Of a DNA stretch of 64,000 nt, positions 1-10,065 are shown piece after piece. This DNA is from Salmonella bongori NCTC 12419. Lineage in GTDB: Bacteria; Pseudomonadota; Gammaproteobacteria; Enterobacterales; Enterobacteriaceae. The stretch lies in contig NC_015761.1 in NCBI RefSeq assembly GCF_000252995.1, positions 2,728,001 through 2,792,000 on the forward strand, written 5' to 3'. Below the pieces are notes generated by a model. It was not told where the DNA came from, did no database searches, and was given only the letters and a program-made list of their open reading frames with translations. Positions within the stretch are counted from its first letter, which is position 1, and the number at the start of each line of letters is the position of its first letter. The translations under genes and the position numbers were made by a program.

Positions 1-338
1 TTATTCTGCTGGATGAACCTTTTACCGGCGTGGATGTAAAAACCGAAGCCCGAATCATTGATCTGCTGCGGGAACTGCGAAATGAGGGCCGCACCATGCT
101 GGTATCAACACATAATCTCGGTTCCGTCACCGAGTTTTGCGACTATACGGTCATGATTAAAGGAACCGTACTGGCCAGCGGTCCTACGGAAACCACTTTT
201 ACCGCCGCGAATCTGGAACTGGCGTTTAGCGGTGTCCTACGTCATATCGCGCTAAGCGGCAGCGAAGAGCATATTATCACCGATGACGAACGCCCCTTTA
301 TTTCCCGGCGCGTGGCCAGCGGAGGAAAATCGTCATGA
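1..338 (+). CDS. sitB: SitB, manganese/iron ABC transporter ATPase (3' part only)
   Basis: This is the C-terminal part of an ABC ATPase. The reading frame is already open at base 3 and starts inside the Walker B motif (LLDEPFTGVD), followed by the H-loop histidine in LVSTHN. The rest of the gene lies left of the window. It is the nucleotide-binding subunit that powers SitABCD, a periplasmic-binding-protein-dependent importer of Mn2+ and Fe2+. Its TGA overlaps the ATG of sitC by two bases (ATGA), so the two are translationally coupled. In Salmonella the operon is repressed by Fur and MntR from a promoter before sitA, outside this window. The identity rests on synteny with sitC, sitD and avrA. 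Confidence 0.93.
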   Translation, partial: ILLDEPFTGVDVKTEARIIDLLRELRNEGRTMLVSTHNLGSVTEFCDYTVMIKGTVLASGPTETTFTAANLELAFSGVLRHIALSGSEEHIITDDERPFISRRVASGGKSS

Positions 339-1195
339 ACTGGCTTGTCGAGCCGTTTGGCTATCAGTATATGCTCAACGCGATGTGGGTCTCCGCGATG
401 GTGGGGGGACTGTGCGCCTTTCTCTCCTGCTATTTAATGCTCAAAGGCTGGTCACTGATTGGCGATGCGTTATCCCACTCTATTGTGCCAGGGGTTGCGG
501 GTGCCTGGATGTTAGGGCTGCCCTTCTCACTCGGGGCGTTTCTTTCCGGCGGTCTGGCGGCAGGCAGTATGCTTTTTCTTAACCAACGCTCGCGCCTGAA
601 AGAAGACGCCATTATTGGGCTTATCTTCTCCTCTTTTTTTGGCGTCGGTCTTTTTATGGTTTCGCTCAATCCGATGTCGGTGAATATCCAGACCATTATT
701 CTCGGCAACGTACTGGCGATCGCGCCAGCGGACATTTTGCAACTGGCGATTATCGGCGTAGTCTCGCTGACGATTCTGCTATTCAAGTGGAAAGATCTGA
801 TGGTCGTCTTTTTCGACGAAACCCATGCACGTTCCATCGGCCTTCATCCGGGCCGCCTGAAGCTATTGTTTTTTACCCTCTTGTCTGTCTCCACCGTGGC
901 AGCCCTGCAAACCGTCGGGGCATTTCTGGTGATCTGTCTCGTCGTCACGCCGGGCGCAACGGCCTGGTTATTAACCGACCGTTTCCCACGCCTGCTTGCT
1001 ATTGCCTTCGCCATTGGCAGCCTGACCAGTTTTTTAGGCGCCTGGCTTAGTTACTGGCTGGATGGTGCCACTGGTGGGATTATCGTCGTCATGCAAACGT
1101 TGCTGTTTCTCACGGCCTTTATTTTTGCCCCAAAACAGGGTTTGTTAGCCAACCGCCGGCGCGCCCGCCTGCATAAGGAGGCGTCATGTTCTTAA
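335..1195 (+). CDS. sitC: SitC, manganese/iron ABC transporter permease
   Basis: A 286-residue ABC-3 family integral membrane protein made largely of hydrophobic segments. A cytoplasmic loop with a conserved glycine-rich stretch around residue 230 is expected to contact the ATPase. It forms the inner-membrane channel for Mn2+/Fe2+ together with SitD, which it resembles (both open with short amphipathic starts and share SLIGDALSH/ALMGDAMSH-type motifs near residue 50). The start overlaps the sitB stop, and the end overlaps the sitD start by 10 bases, so all three are one operon. Confidence is high from family resemblance and order. Confidence 0.95.
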   Translation: MNWLVEPFGYQYMLNAMWVSAMVGGLCAFLSCYLMLKGWSLIGDALSHSIVPGVAGAWMLGLPFSLGAFLSGGLAAGSMLFLNQRSRLKEDAIIGLIFSSFFGVGLFMVSLNPMSVNIQTIILGNVLAIAPADILQLAIIGVVSLTILLFKWKDLMVVFFDETHARSIGLHPGRLKLLFFTLLSVSTVAALQTVGAFLVICLVVTPGATAWLLTDRFPRLLAIAFAIGSLTSFLGAWLSYWLDGATGGIIVVMQTLLFLTAFIFAPKQGLLANRRRARLHKEASCS

Positions 1196-2034
1196 CTACG
1201 CTACTGGAGCCGTTCCAGTTTGATTTTATGGTGAACGCCCTTATGGTTTCGGTCATTGTAGCGATTCCCTGCGCCCTGCTATCCGTATTTTTAGTATTAA
1301 AAGGCTGGGCATTAATGGGCGACGCTATGAGCCATGCCGTATTTCCCGGGGTCGTGCTGGCGTATATCATCGGTATTCCCCTGGCGATTGGCGCTTTTAT
1401 TGCCGGGCTATTTTGCGCGATCGCGACCGGTTATCTGGACGACAACAGCCGTATCAAACGTGATACGGTAATGGGTATCGTCTTTTCAGGCATGTTTGGC
1501 GCAGGCCTGGTGCTCTACGTCTCTATTGAATCGGAAGTGCATCTGGATCATATTCTGTTTGGCGATATGCTGGGCGTATCGCTGGGGGATATTGTACAAA
1601 CGGCGATAATTGCGCTGGGTATTGCGCTCATCATCGGACTGAAATGGAAAGATCTTCTGTTACACGCTTTTGACCCACACCAGGCAAAAGCCAGCGGTCT
1701 GAATATTCCTCTACTGCATTATGGCCTGCTGTGTATGATTGCGCTGACTATCGTTGCCACGCTGAAATCGGTGGGGATTATTCTGTCGATCTCTTTGCTC
1801 ATCGCCCCTGGCGCGATAGCCATTTTGCTGACGCGACGCTTTGCGCACGCGCTGGGAATAGCGGTCAGCCTGTCAATAATTACCGCCTTTTTGGGCGTGT
1901 ATCTGTCATTTTATCTTGATAGCGCACCTGCGCCGACTATTGTTGTCTTATTTGCCATCGTATTTATTGTCGCGTTTACTTACTCAACATGGCGCGACAG
2001 ACGTGGCGAAACCGTACCCGCGGTACACGGTTAA
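1186..2034 (+). CDS. sitD: SitD, manganese/iron ABC transporter permease
   Basis: A 282-residue ABC-3 family permease, the second membrane subunit of the SitABCD Mn2+/Fe2+ importer. It is hydrophobic throughout, with the GDAMSHAVFPG motif near residue 47 matching the equivalent loop in SitC. An AAGGAGG Shine-Dalgarno sequence lies just before its ATG inside the end of sitC. It is the last gene of the operon. The importer supports intracellular metal uptake and oxidative-stress survival in macrophages (family knowledge). No strong hairpin with a U-tract follows it. Confidence 0.95.
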   Translation: MFLTTLLEPFQFDFMVNALMVSVIVAIPCALLSVFLVLKGWALMGDAMSHAVFPGVVLAYIIGIPLAIGAFIAGLFCAIATGYLDDNSRIKRDTVMGIVFSGMFGAGLVLYVSIESEVHLDHILFGDMLGVSLGDIVQTAIIALGIALIIGLKWKDLLLHAFDPHQAKASGLNIPLLHYGLLCMIALTIVATLKSVGIILSISLLIAPGAIAILLTRRFAHALGIAVSLSIITAFLGVYLSFYLDSAPAPTIVVLFAIVFIVAFTYSTWRDRRGETVPAVHG

Positions 2035-2134
2035 TGCTTGCCTGCCTGCCATTCGGGGTATATTGCCGTCATGATGAATAGCAATCCTACTGCACCGGAG
2101 AGGTGTTCCCTGGCAGGCAACCTTCTTATTTGGT

Positions 2135-3034
2135 TTACGATTTAAGTGACTTAAGTAAAGTCTGATATTCAGCTATCCTTTTTTTATGGGAGGAAATAGA
2201 GAGCTTTTTATCGTTTAGCATAACGGCATTGTTATCAAATCGCTCATAAATCGTTTCGTTCTTTTTATTTACAACGCTGCTCTGTGCCTCCGGATTGGCT
2301 TTTACATATTCATTTAATCGACGGATACTTTGAGTATGCTTGTAAAAACTCGCCGGCAGATAACGGTCTGCTTTGTCATAAGAGAGAAAAGACTCTTCGC
2401 CACACAGGCGATCAAAAATATTATCCTCATGAATCCTCGCTAAATTCGCAGATTCAAGATAACATTTTTTAGCGAGCGCCAGGCTAAAAATTCCGCATTC
2501 TGAAGCGCTTCTTTGAATATCCAGTTCGACCATAGCAAAATAACAATCCGACATCTGCTCACGTTCAATAGCGGCTTTGGTGCTCAACGCCAGTAACGCG
2601 GGTCCAAAAGCATCGCATTCTGCTGGCTCGAACAGAATCACGGAGGTCTTTCCGGCTACCGCTCTAAAATCGACTACTGAAAAATGGATCCCCCCACTCC
2701 CTAAATTGACGATAAATCTGGCTGACTCACTCCCTCCCATTCTCGCCTCTTTTATAGCGGAAACAAGCTCAGGGGTTGACATAACAAATTCAAGATTTAA
2801 CGCTGGATACTTTTTATTGGCTTGCGCAACAAGAAGAGGCATCACCCTGAGATCGGTCTCCTCATAGCTGGCATTCATCCAGCTCCCATCTATAATGTCA
2901 TTTTCCAGACGTTCAATAATACATGTTAATGTTTCGACATCGATCTCTGCGCTTACTGCTTGCTGAGGCGAGGGATGACTCCCCAAATCACGGACAGGAC
3001 TTAGCATACCTCTCCCTCCATAAATATTCTCCAC
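2135..3034 (-). CDS. avrA: AvrA, YopJ-family acetyltransferase effector
   Basis: A type III effector of the YopJ/AvrA Ser/Thr acetyltransferase family, which targets host MAP kinase kinases and dampens JNK and NF-kB signalling. The catalytic triad is intact: His117 (GGIHFSVVDF), Glu136 (ILFEPAE) and Cys180 (SASECGIFS). These correspond to the described H123, E142 and C186 with a constant offset of six. Two starts are possible. ATG at 3034 gives 299 residues and has a GGAGA site. ATG at 3007 (MLSPVRD, 290 residues) has the stronger GGAGGGAGAGGT site. The protein differs from the Typhimurium AvrA I recall at many positions, mainly in the first 60 residues. The gene is monocistronic and AT-rich, and lies between sitD and sprB as in other Salmonella. 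Confidence 0.93.
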   Translation of the reverse strand: MENIYGGRGMLSPVRDLGSHPSPQQAVSAEIDVETLTCIIERLENDIIDGSWMNASYEETDLRVMPLLVAQANKKYPALNLEFVMSTPELVSAIKEARMGGSESARFIVNLGSGGIHFSVVDFRAVAGKTSVILFEPAECDAFGPALLALSTKAAIEREQMSDCYFAMVELDIQRSASECGIFSLALAKKCYLESANLARIHEDNIFDRLCGEESFLSYDKADRYLPASFYKHTQSIRRLNEYVKANPEAQSSVVNKKNETIYERFDNNAVMLNDKKLSISSHKKRIAEYQTLLKSLKS

Positions 3035-3104
3035 TCTGCAAGAGCGTATTCAAATTTGAAGTCTCCATGTATTACGCCCAAAAGTACACATTGGCGGTTA
3101 AGCC

Positions 3105-3148
3105 GGGCTGCACATTATCGCTAAAGATTATCTATAGCCGAGCAGCCC
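3105..3148. other. Imperfect long hairpin in the avrA-sprB intergenic region
   Basis: The arms GGGCTGC and GCAGCCC are separated by 30 bases that fold further (CTATAGAT against ATCTTTAG, one mismatch). On the plus strand an A/T-rich stretch with eight T follows at about 3162-3170. On the minus strand the hairpin lies between sprB and avrA, in the possible avrA leader. It could be a weak terminator for sprB or a leader structure. Function is not assigned. Confidence 0.3.
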
Positions 3149-3213
3149 CCATAAAAAAGACTTTTTTTTATCATAAAAAGCGCAAGTTTCTCTAATAAAT
3201 CCAGGGCAAAAGG

Positions 3214-3969
3214 TTAATTCATGCCTACAGCAATGGGTAACTGGCAATTATCGTTTGATACATCCGGGTTATGTGCAAAAGCAGTGCGCTGTAAATGCGC
3301 GTCTAATTTTAGCCCGCGAAACAGTGCCAGTGGTGAAGAATCCATCCCTAAACGATACATAACTTTCTTACGATAAATACTGACGGTTTTCGTTCCCAGA
3401 CCAAATTTTTTCGCCAGATCCATGGCGGGATATCCGGAAGATAATAATATCAATAAGGCATACTTCGCCTGTGTAACACCGGGCGGCAGGTTCCACCAAG
3501 CATATTGATTAATATTAGATAACACCTCTTCCGGCGTCTCACCGGCATTAAAAGCATATGTCGCAACCACGGCTTTCCTGTGTGGCCGGTGGCAGAAACG
3601 CAGCCACGCTTCCGGAAGACGGACCTTCTCCCGTTCCGGATGAATGATAGTGGATAACTCGTCTTTTAAAACATAATCCATAACGCCAAAATACTGCAAA
3701 ACGCACCGATCGATATAATACAAACGATCTGCTATCACCAGAACTCTACGGTTCTGCAACCGCGCCTGCAGCGCGTGAAACAAATAAACATGTTCATGAG
3801 GATTCAAAGATAAGATCAGCCCGGCATCAGGCATTTCAGTAATAGAACGCAAGAGTCCTGTTAACGAGTTACACGTTTTAACACGCTTCTCAGGATATTT
3901 TTGCTTAAATATGGACTCAAGAGCATAACAATTAGTCCAGTTAATGCCGTATATAATTATATTTTTCAT
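3214..3969 (-). CDS. sprB: SprB, LuxR/FixJ-type transcriptional regulator
   Basis: A 251-residue SPI-1 regulator with a receiver-like N-terminal half and a C-terminal LuxR-type helix-turn-helix at about residues 167-209 (motif LAKKFGLGTKTVSIYRKK). I chose ATG 3969 (MKNIIIYG) because AAGGA sits seven bases upstream. An upstream in-frame ATG at 4032 would add 21 basic residues without a ribosome site. The N-terminal half lacks an obvious phospho-acceptor Asp pocket, so control is probably not by phosphorylation. In Typhimurium, SprB is activated by HilA and in turn affects SPI-4 and hilD expression (family knowledge). Confidence 0.9.
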   Translation of the reverse strand: MKNIIIYGINWTNCYALESIFKQKYPEKRVKTCNSLTGLLRSITEMPDAGLILSLNPHEHVYLFHALQARLQNRRVLVIADRLYYIDRCVLQYFGVMDYVLKDELSTIIHPEREKVRLPEAWLRFCHRPHRKAVVATYAFNAGETPEEVLSNINQYAWWNLPPGVTQAKYALLILLSSGYPAMDLAKKFGLGTKTVSIYRKKVMYRLGMDSSPLALFRGLKLDAHLQRTAFAHNPDVSNDNCQLPIAVGMN

Positions 3970-4327
3970 TCGATTATCCTTTTCTGAAAACTGACTATAG
4001 CCTCGGTAATGTTTTTTCTTCCTGGGCGGCAACTGCGCAGGCGGATAACGCCGACTTTCAACTGTATGTGTTAAAGTCTTGCTACGTTATTACATACGCA
4101 ATGCCGTTACCGAAATGAATTCCTTTTGCAAATCTGATAGTAATTTACTTTTGTTTTTTACTTTATTGCGATCTCTCGTCGTGTAACACTGCCTGCAATG
4201 GAGAAGTTCGATTCTCTTTTTTAATTGCACATCAAAGGCATAGAGATACGTGATAGTTTACCAAAGTAAGAAAATGTTTTTTATCTATAAAATGAGTAGA
4301 CTATAATACTAAAAGTAATATCACTGC
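3970..4327. promoter_or_regulatory. sprB upstream region, between hilC and sprB
   Basis: About 358 bases without a convincing gene. The region is AT-rich, as is usual in SPI-1, and holds the promoter of sprB, which is transcribed leftwards. No clear terminator for hilC, tRNA or repeat is visible. I could not place a HilA box with confidence. Confidence 0.4.
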
Positions 4328-5215
4328 TTAATGATTTACTGTACGCATAAAGCTAAGCGGTGTAATTTTAAAATGCCGCTTAAAAATAGCGATAAAATAA
4401 GAAGGCGTATCATACCCACACATTGTCGCAACTTGTGAAATATTTCCCGCGCCCATGCGTAAAAGCTTAATTGCCTGATTCATACGGGCATCTAAATATA
4501 TTTTACTAAAACTCACATCTTCAGCGGCCAGTTTTCTCTTCAGACTTGATACACTCATAAACAGTTTTCCCGCCACCTCAGCCTGCGACCATTTACGGGT
4601 AATATCACTGATAATAACGTTATAAACTTTCTCTTTCGTGGTAATTTTTATTGCTCGCTCAAGGAAATCAAATCCACCGGGTTTACGTACAAATGCCGAT
4701 ATGAGATACATCAATGAATAATAGGAATAATCATGGTCATCAATACTCACATTACTGCAAACCCGAGGGCATTCCACACCATGTAAAATAGAGTCAAACG
4801 TGTCACTCATCCCAGGTAAAAGTTCAGCATGGAAAAAGTGCCTGGGCTTGGTTTTTAACGATAACTCTCTTTCATTATAATTTCTTGTGCTGTAAAAGAC
4901 TTTGTAAAACTTTTGCATTAAATCATAGGAAACTTCCAGTGAAGAAAAATTAATATGACCTTCAATTTCGCTCATGCTCAACGTTATCGTTTGATCTTTT
5001 TCCAATAAAAATAAACATGGCGCAGATTGCTCAATAAACTCTCCAAATTCATTTTCAATTCGCAAACAGCCTTTATTAAGTTTTATTAACAGACAATTTG
5101 CGACATAATAATCTCTTACATCAGCTAATCCATTTATTAATGAAACTTTATTTGATTGTTGAAGGTGATTATTGCTAATAGCCTCAACTGATTGATTAAT
5201 TGAAGGCAATACCAT
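4328..5215 (-). CDS. hilC: HilC, AraC-family activator of SPI-1
   Basis: A 295-residue AraC/XylS-type activator with its DNA-binding domain at about residues 190-293. That domain includes the first helix-turn-helix (QAEVAGKLFMSVSSLKRKL) and the second (ISQVATMCGYDTPSYFIAIF). It closely resembles HilD at 10066-10995 over the DNA-binding domain, consistent with the two binding the same sites at hilA, hilD, hilC and rtsA. The N-terminal half is divergent and is thought to sense inputs. The gene is monocistronic, with an AT-rich upstream region. The length matches the known HilC. Confidence 0.96.
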   Translation of the reverse strand: MVLPSINQSVEAISNNHLQQSNKVSLINGLADVRDYYVANCLLIKLNKGCLRIENEFGEFIEQSAPCLFLLEKDQTITLSMSEIEGHINFSSLEVSYDLMQKFYKVFYSTRNYNERELSLKTKPRHFFHAELLPGMSDTFDSILHGVECPRVCSNVSIDDHDYSYYSLMYLISAFVRKPGGFDFLERAIKITTKEKVYNVIISDITRKWSQAEVAGKLFMSVSSLKRKLAAEDVSFSKIYLDARMNQAIKLLRMGAGNISQVATMCGYDTPSYFIAIFKRHFKITPLSFMRTVNH

Positions 5216-5558
5216 ATTTTATCCTGTGTGCTTTAAGGAACTTAAAATCGTTATATTCTTATAAAGCAATAATTAAAACTCACTAAGATGATTTAAATCC
5301 AATTATTTCATCATTGTAGCCAATAATTACATTACACATCATCTTGATTCATTTACAAAAAGACACCTTTACAAACCAAATGTTTTTATTTGTCATCAAA
5401 ATTTACAATATTAATATGGTTTTTCAGGATAACACGGCTTACATAAACCGTATTATCCATAATTATCAGTAACCTACCTAAGGTGGCATGATGCTTCAAC
5501 GAGTGAAATTCGCTAATGAACACATCACACCCTCTCACACCTCATCAAAACAGGAGTT
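5216..5558. promoter_or_regulatory. hilC promoter region and end of the prg-org operon
   Basis: A very AT-rich stretch of 343 bases between the divergently ordered hilC start and orgC stop. It contains the hilC promoter (leftward). An imperfect hairpin at about 5430-5458 (ATAACACGG against CCGTATTAT) follows orgC on the minus strand but lacks a U-tract. No gene is supported here; a 101-codon plus-strand frame beginning at 5488 is antisense to orgC. Confidence 0.45.
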
Positions 5559-6011
5559 TTACCAGTCAGTTGACTCTTCGCTTTCCCCTCCAGACAAAAT
5601 AATCTCCTGCATCCAGGAAGTCATTTGTGACTGCGCATTCATCGTACCGACTAACACTCCGTTTAATGCCTCATATAAATCTGTGCCTGGCTCAACTTTG
5701 CCAATCATATTTTGTAGCATAGCCGTTTGCTGCTCAAAGGAGACAAATGCTGGATCGCCACTTTGCGGATCTTTAAATGCAGTCATCTTTTGATAAATAG
5801 TATCTTTAAGCGTTTCAGTAGAGCCTGACTCAGGAAGCGACAAAAGCGCCTGGTAAAATGCCTCATAGAGCGCAACATCACCGTCACTGTTCAAACGTAT
5901 GCTATTTTCGTTATTCAACGTAGCTGCCCTGGCGCTTAACGGAATAACACTGTTATTTGTTGTTTCAGCGTTCGCTGGCGGAACCAAATAAGACGTCGTG
6001 GCTGTTATCAT
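5559..6011 (-). CDS. orgC: OrgC, SPI-1 secreted needle-assembly factor
   Basis: A 150-residue protein, last in the prgHIJK-orgABC operon, 14 bases after orgB. OrgC in Typhimurium is a secreted protein reported to promote early needle polymerisation. The first 50 residues are Ser/Thr/Asn/Ala-rich and variable, as expected for a secretion signal. The C-terminal 100 residues are predicted helical. There is no enzymatic motif. Identity rests on position and overall similarity to the remembered OrgC. Confidence 0.88.
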   Translation of the reverse strand: MITATTSYLVPPANAETTNNSVIPLSARAATLNNENSIRLNSDGDVALYEAFYQALLSLPESGSTETLKDTIYQKMTAFKDPQSGDPAFVSFEQQTAMLQNMIGKVEPGTDLYEALNGVLVGTMNAQSQMTSWMQEIILSGGESEESTDW

Positions 6012-6653
6012 GTTATAGCTTCCATTTACGAGGCTTGCGTTTTTGTCTTCCAGTCATCAATAAGTGCGTTGATGGCGCTATCAGAAATCGTCCGGCAATC
6101 TTGCGGAAGTTCATCGAGATGATGCTTAATGACACTCACCGCTGTTTCAACAAATTGTTCGGGTGAGAATTCTGCGATCTGATCGCCACAACTCATGATA
6201 AAGCGTGGTTCCTGATGATATTTCAGATGAAAAGTGCCGGGCCAGTTCTCCATCAGCAAGACCATCAGTTTTTGGTGCTCTTTTTTCGCATTGACTGGTA
6301 GTGTTAAAAAAAGTTGCCCCTCCGGTTTATTAAAATCTCTCAACCACTCATCCAGTACGGTTAAAAGCGTTTCGGGGTGGTCGACTGCTGCTGAAAATAG
6401 CTCCCGGGCATAAATCTGTATTTTTTCCATCCATTTCCAGGCCATCGTCTGACTATCGGTAAGATAAGCGGCGACCTGCTGTAACGCATCTATCATCCCT
6501 TGCTCATAACCTTCCTGATAGGCATACATCCGCAAGGTCTTTGCCTCTTCTTCCGCCTCTCGTAAAATACGCTTAGCCCGTTGATGCGCCTGCTGTTCCA
6601 GCCTTTCCAGAGAGAAATAACGTTCCAGCGTTTTGCGCTTTATCAGTATCCCC

Positions 6654-8285
<1,632 letters not shown>

Positions 8286-8303
8286 AATTCACCTTATTAC
8301 TGA

Positions 8304-8546
8304 TTAACGGAAGTTCTGAATAATAGCGGCATCAATATCCTTAAAGACTTTTACCGTGTTCGACTGCGCGTTACGGTATAAGTTATATTCTGACAGCTTA
8401 CTCTGATACGCCGCCAGCAATGCTGGATCGGAGGGTTTTTTTGCTAAATCCTCTAGTGCTTTTGTTACGTCTTGTTGCAGATTATTAACTCCAGTATCAA
8501 AAGTTGCGGAGACGTCGTCCAGATAACCTGACCAAGTTGTTGGCAT
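8304..8546 (-). CDS. prgI: PrgI, needle filament protein (SctF)
   Basis: An 80-residue needle subunit. It has the helix-PSDPALL-turn-helix layout of SctF proteins; the turn is visible in KKPSDPALLAAYQSKL, and the C-terminal helix ends in IIQNFR. Copies polymerise into the hollow needle that conducts effectors. The gene lies 24 bases after prgH. The sequence is nearly the Typhimurium PrgI I recall, much better conserved than the effectors. Confidence 0.98.
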   Translation of the reverse strand: MPTTWSGYLDDVSATFDTGVNNLQQDVTKALEDLAKKPSDPALLAAYQSKLSEYNLYRNAQSNTVKVFKDIDAAIIQNFR

Positions 8547-8570
8547 AATGACTTCCTTATTTACGTTAAT

Positions 8571-9749
8571 TTAAAGTGGGCTTGGGAAATACCAATGGCC
8601 TGGGCTCATTTTGATATAACCTTCCGCCCCGTACTGAAATGAGCGCCCCTTGAGCCAGTCATCTTTTAATTCGATAGCAAATTGTACATAGCGTCCTCCC
8701 CATGTCCGGTAATAGCTATCGACAAATTGACGAGCCCTGAGTATTTCTACATCATCGAGCGATCCCTGAATAACAAATGTTACGCCGCCTTTATGATTCC
8801 TGCGGGAATAAGGTAGCGCCAACTGTTTTAACCCGGCCTCCGCCTGACTGGCAGCGGTAGCATCATCCATCAACGTGATGCTGACTGAATCGGCGTATGG
8901 CATTAGCGTTCTCAGCTTTTGACCTAAAACATCGATCTCTTTTTTGCTCATCGTGTTTCGCTGGCGGCTTAACCAAAAAACAGGTTTACGCGGTTCATCG
9001 AAATGAAGCCGATAATAAGCCAACTGTGGATAATAGGTATCCAGCCAGGTGGAGATACGCTTATTCTCTTCGTTTTCGTTAATCACCAGCGCATTTTTAT
9101 CATAATCGCCTCTGGCCAAAACCTGACGAGCCCAAAGCGTATCTCTTTCATTTTGCGCCGCAACATAGAGAATTTTGTCGCGTCCCGGCAATACCTGAAA
9201 ACGCTCCTTCTCCTGGCCCAACAATGAATCGAGCTCTGCCGCCTGCCGCTGCGGTGAGTTAAGTATCCATAGCGTACCTACCGTCCCAATCCCCAATATA
9301 AAGAAACAAGCCAGCGCCGCCACAACGCCATTTTTATAACGTGGCTCACTCTTCTTTTCAGTCTTTTCCAGCATCCCTGGCTGCTCTGGCGTCCACGGCT
9401 CATTTTCCGGGCGAATCAGGATAAGTAATTCACCGATCTGGACCGGCGTATTTAATTGCACCGGGCGGGACTCAGCATTTCCTTCTTTCAGCTCATGGAG
9501 TATAATTTCGGCCGCGTCCGGATTGACCTGGATTTCAAAATTTATTCCCCCTTGTTCCAGGGGAATAAAAAAGCTATCAGCAGGCATATCGGGAAGCTGG
9601 CCTGAAGCAGTGAGCGTATCACTCTGACCTACCACAAACAGTGTACGGCCAGTCAGTAACGGAAACTCACAGCCGTTCAGTGAGCTGTTAAGTAAGCGGA
9701 CTATGTATGGCCCTGGGCTTGTTATCGTCTTCTCTTTTGATGTTTCCAT
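8571..9749 (-). CDS. prgH: PrgH, inner-membrane ring protein (SctD)
   Basis: A 392-residue bitopic protein. A cytoplasmic FHA-like domain (about 1-130) is followed by one transmembrane helix at about 143-163 (VVAALACFFILGIGTVGTLW) and a periplasmic region of ring-building modules. It forms the outer part of the inner-membrane ring with PrgK and contacts InvG above and OrgA/SpaO below. It is the first gene of prgHIJK-orgABC, with a HilA box 69 bases upstream of the ATG. Confidence 0.97.
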   Translation of the reverse strand: METSKEKTITSPGPYIVRLLNSSLNGCEFPLLTGRTLFVVGQSDTLTASGQLPDMPADSFFIPLEQGGINFEIQVNPDAAEIILHELKEGNAESRPVQLNTPVQIGELLILIRPENEPWTPEQPGMLEKTEKKSEPRYKNGVVAALACFFILGIGTVGTLWILNSPQRQAAELDSLLGQEKERFQVLPGRDKILYVAAQNERDTLWARQVLARGDYDKNALVINENEENKRISTWLDTYYPQLAYYRLHFDEPRKPVFWLSRQRNTMSKKEIDVLGQKLRTLMPYADSVSITLMDDATAASQAEAGLKQLALPYSRRNHKGGVTFVIQGSLDDVEILRARQFVDSYYRTWGGRYVQFAIELKDDWLKGRSFQYGAEGYIKMSPGHWYFPSPL

Positions 9750-10065
9750 ATATACTGTTAGTGATGTATGTCGTTCTCGATAGCAGCAGATTACCGTGCC
9801 CTGCGCAGGGATTCCTGATGAAAATAGAATGAAAAGTGAGAAATAAAATCAATTTATTCTGTATAACGCGTCTCAACACATATTAAAAAGATCCATCTTC
9901 CCCGAGACGGCTTAAACGACTGTAGATAAATTACGCAAATTTGAGTTCTTTTGGTGTAACAATCAGACCATTGCCAACGCAGCCTAATAAAGAGCATTTA
10001 CAACTCAGATTTTTTCAGTAGGATACAAGTGAGGAACATTAAAATAACGTCAACAAAGGGATAAT
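9750..10065. promoter_or_regulatory. Divergent prgH and hilD promoter region
   Basis: 316 bases between the two divergent starts. The left part carries the prgH promoter with its HilA box. The right part is AT-rich and holds the hilD promoter; an AAGGGAT ribosome site precedes the hilD ATG. HilD, HilC and RtsA are known to autoregulate hilD here, but I could not mark their degenerate sites with confidence. Confidence 0.6.
9818..9834 (-). promoter_or_regulatory. HilA box of the prgH promoter
   Basis: Read on the minus strand the site is TTTCATTCTATTTTCAT. It is an exact match to the two-half HilA box TTKHAT-N5-TTKHAT. HilA is known to bind such a box just upstream of the -35 region of PprgH. 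Its near edge lies 69 bases before the prgH ATG, the same spacing as the invF site. Confidence 0.85.

Noticed and set aside
2043..2119. Nine-base inverted repeat (TGCCTGCCA / TGGCAGGCA) between sitD and avrA
   Set aside because: The 59-base loop and lack of a T-tract make it a poor terminator, and there is no transposase or duplication suggesting a mobile element.
5488..5793. 101-codon frame opposite orgC
   Set aside because: It begins in the hilC upstream region but mostly lies antisense to orgC, without a ribosome site or similarity.
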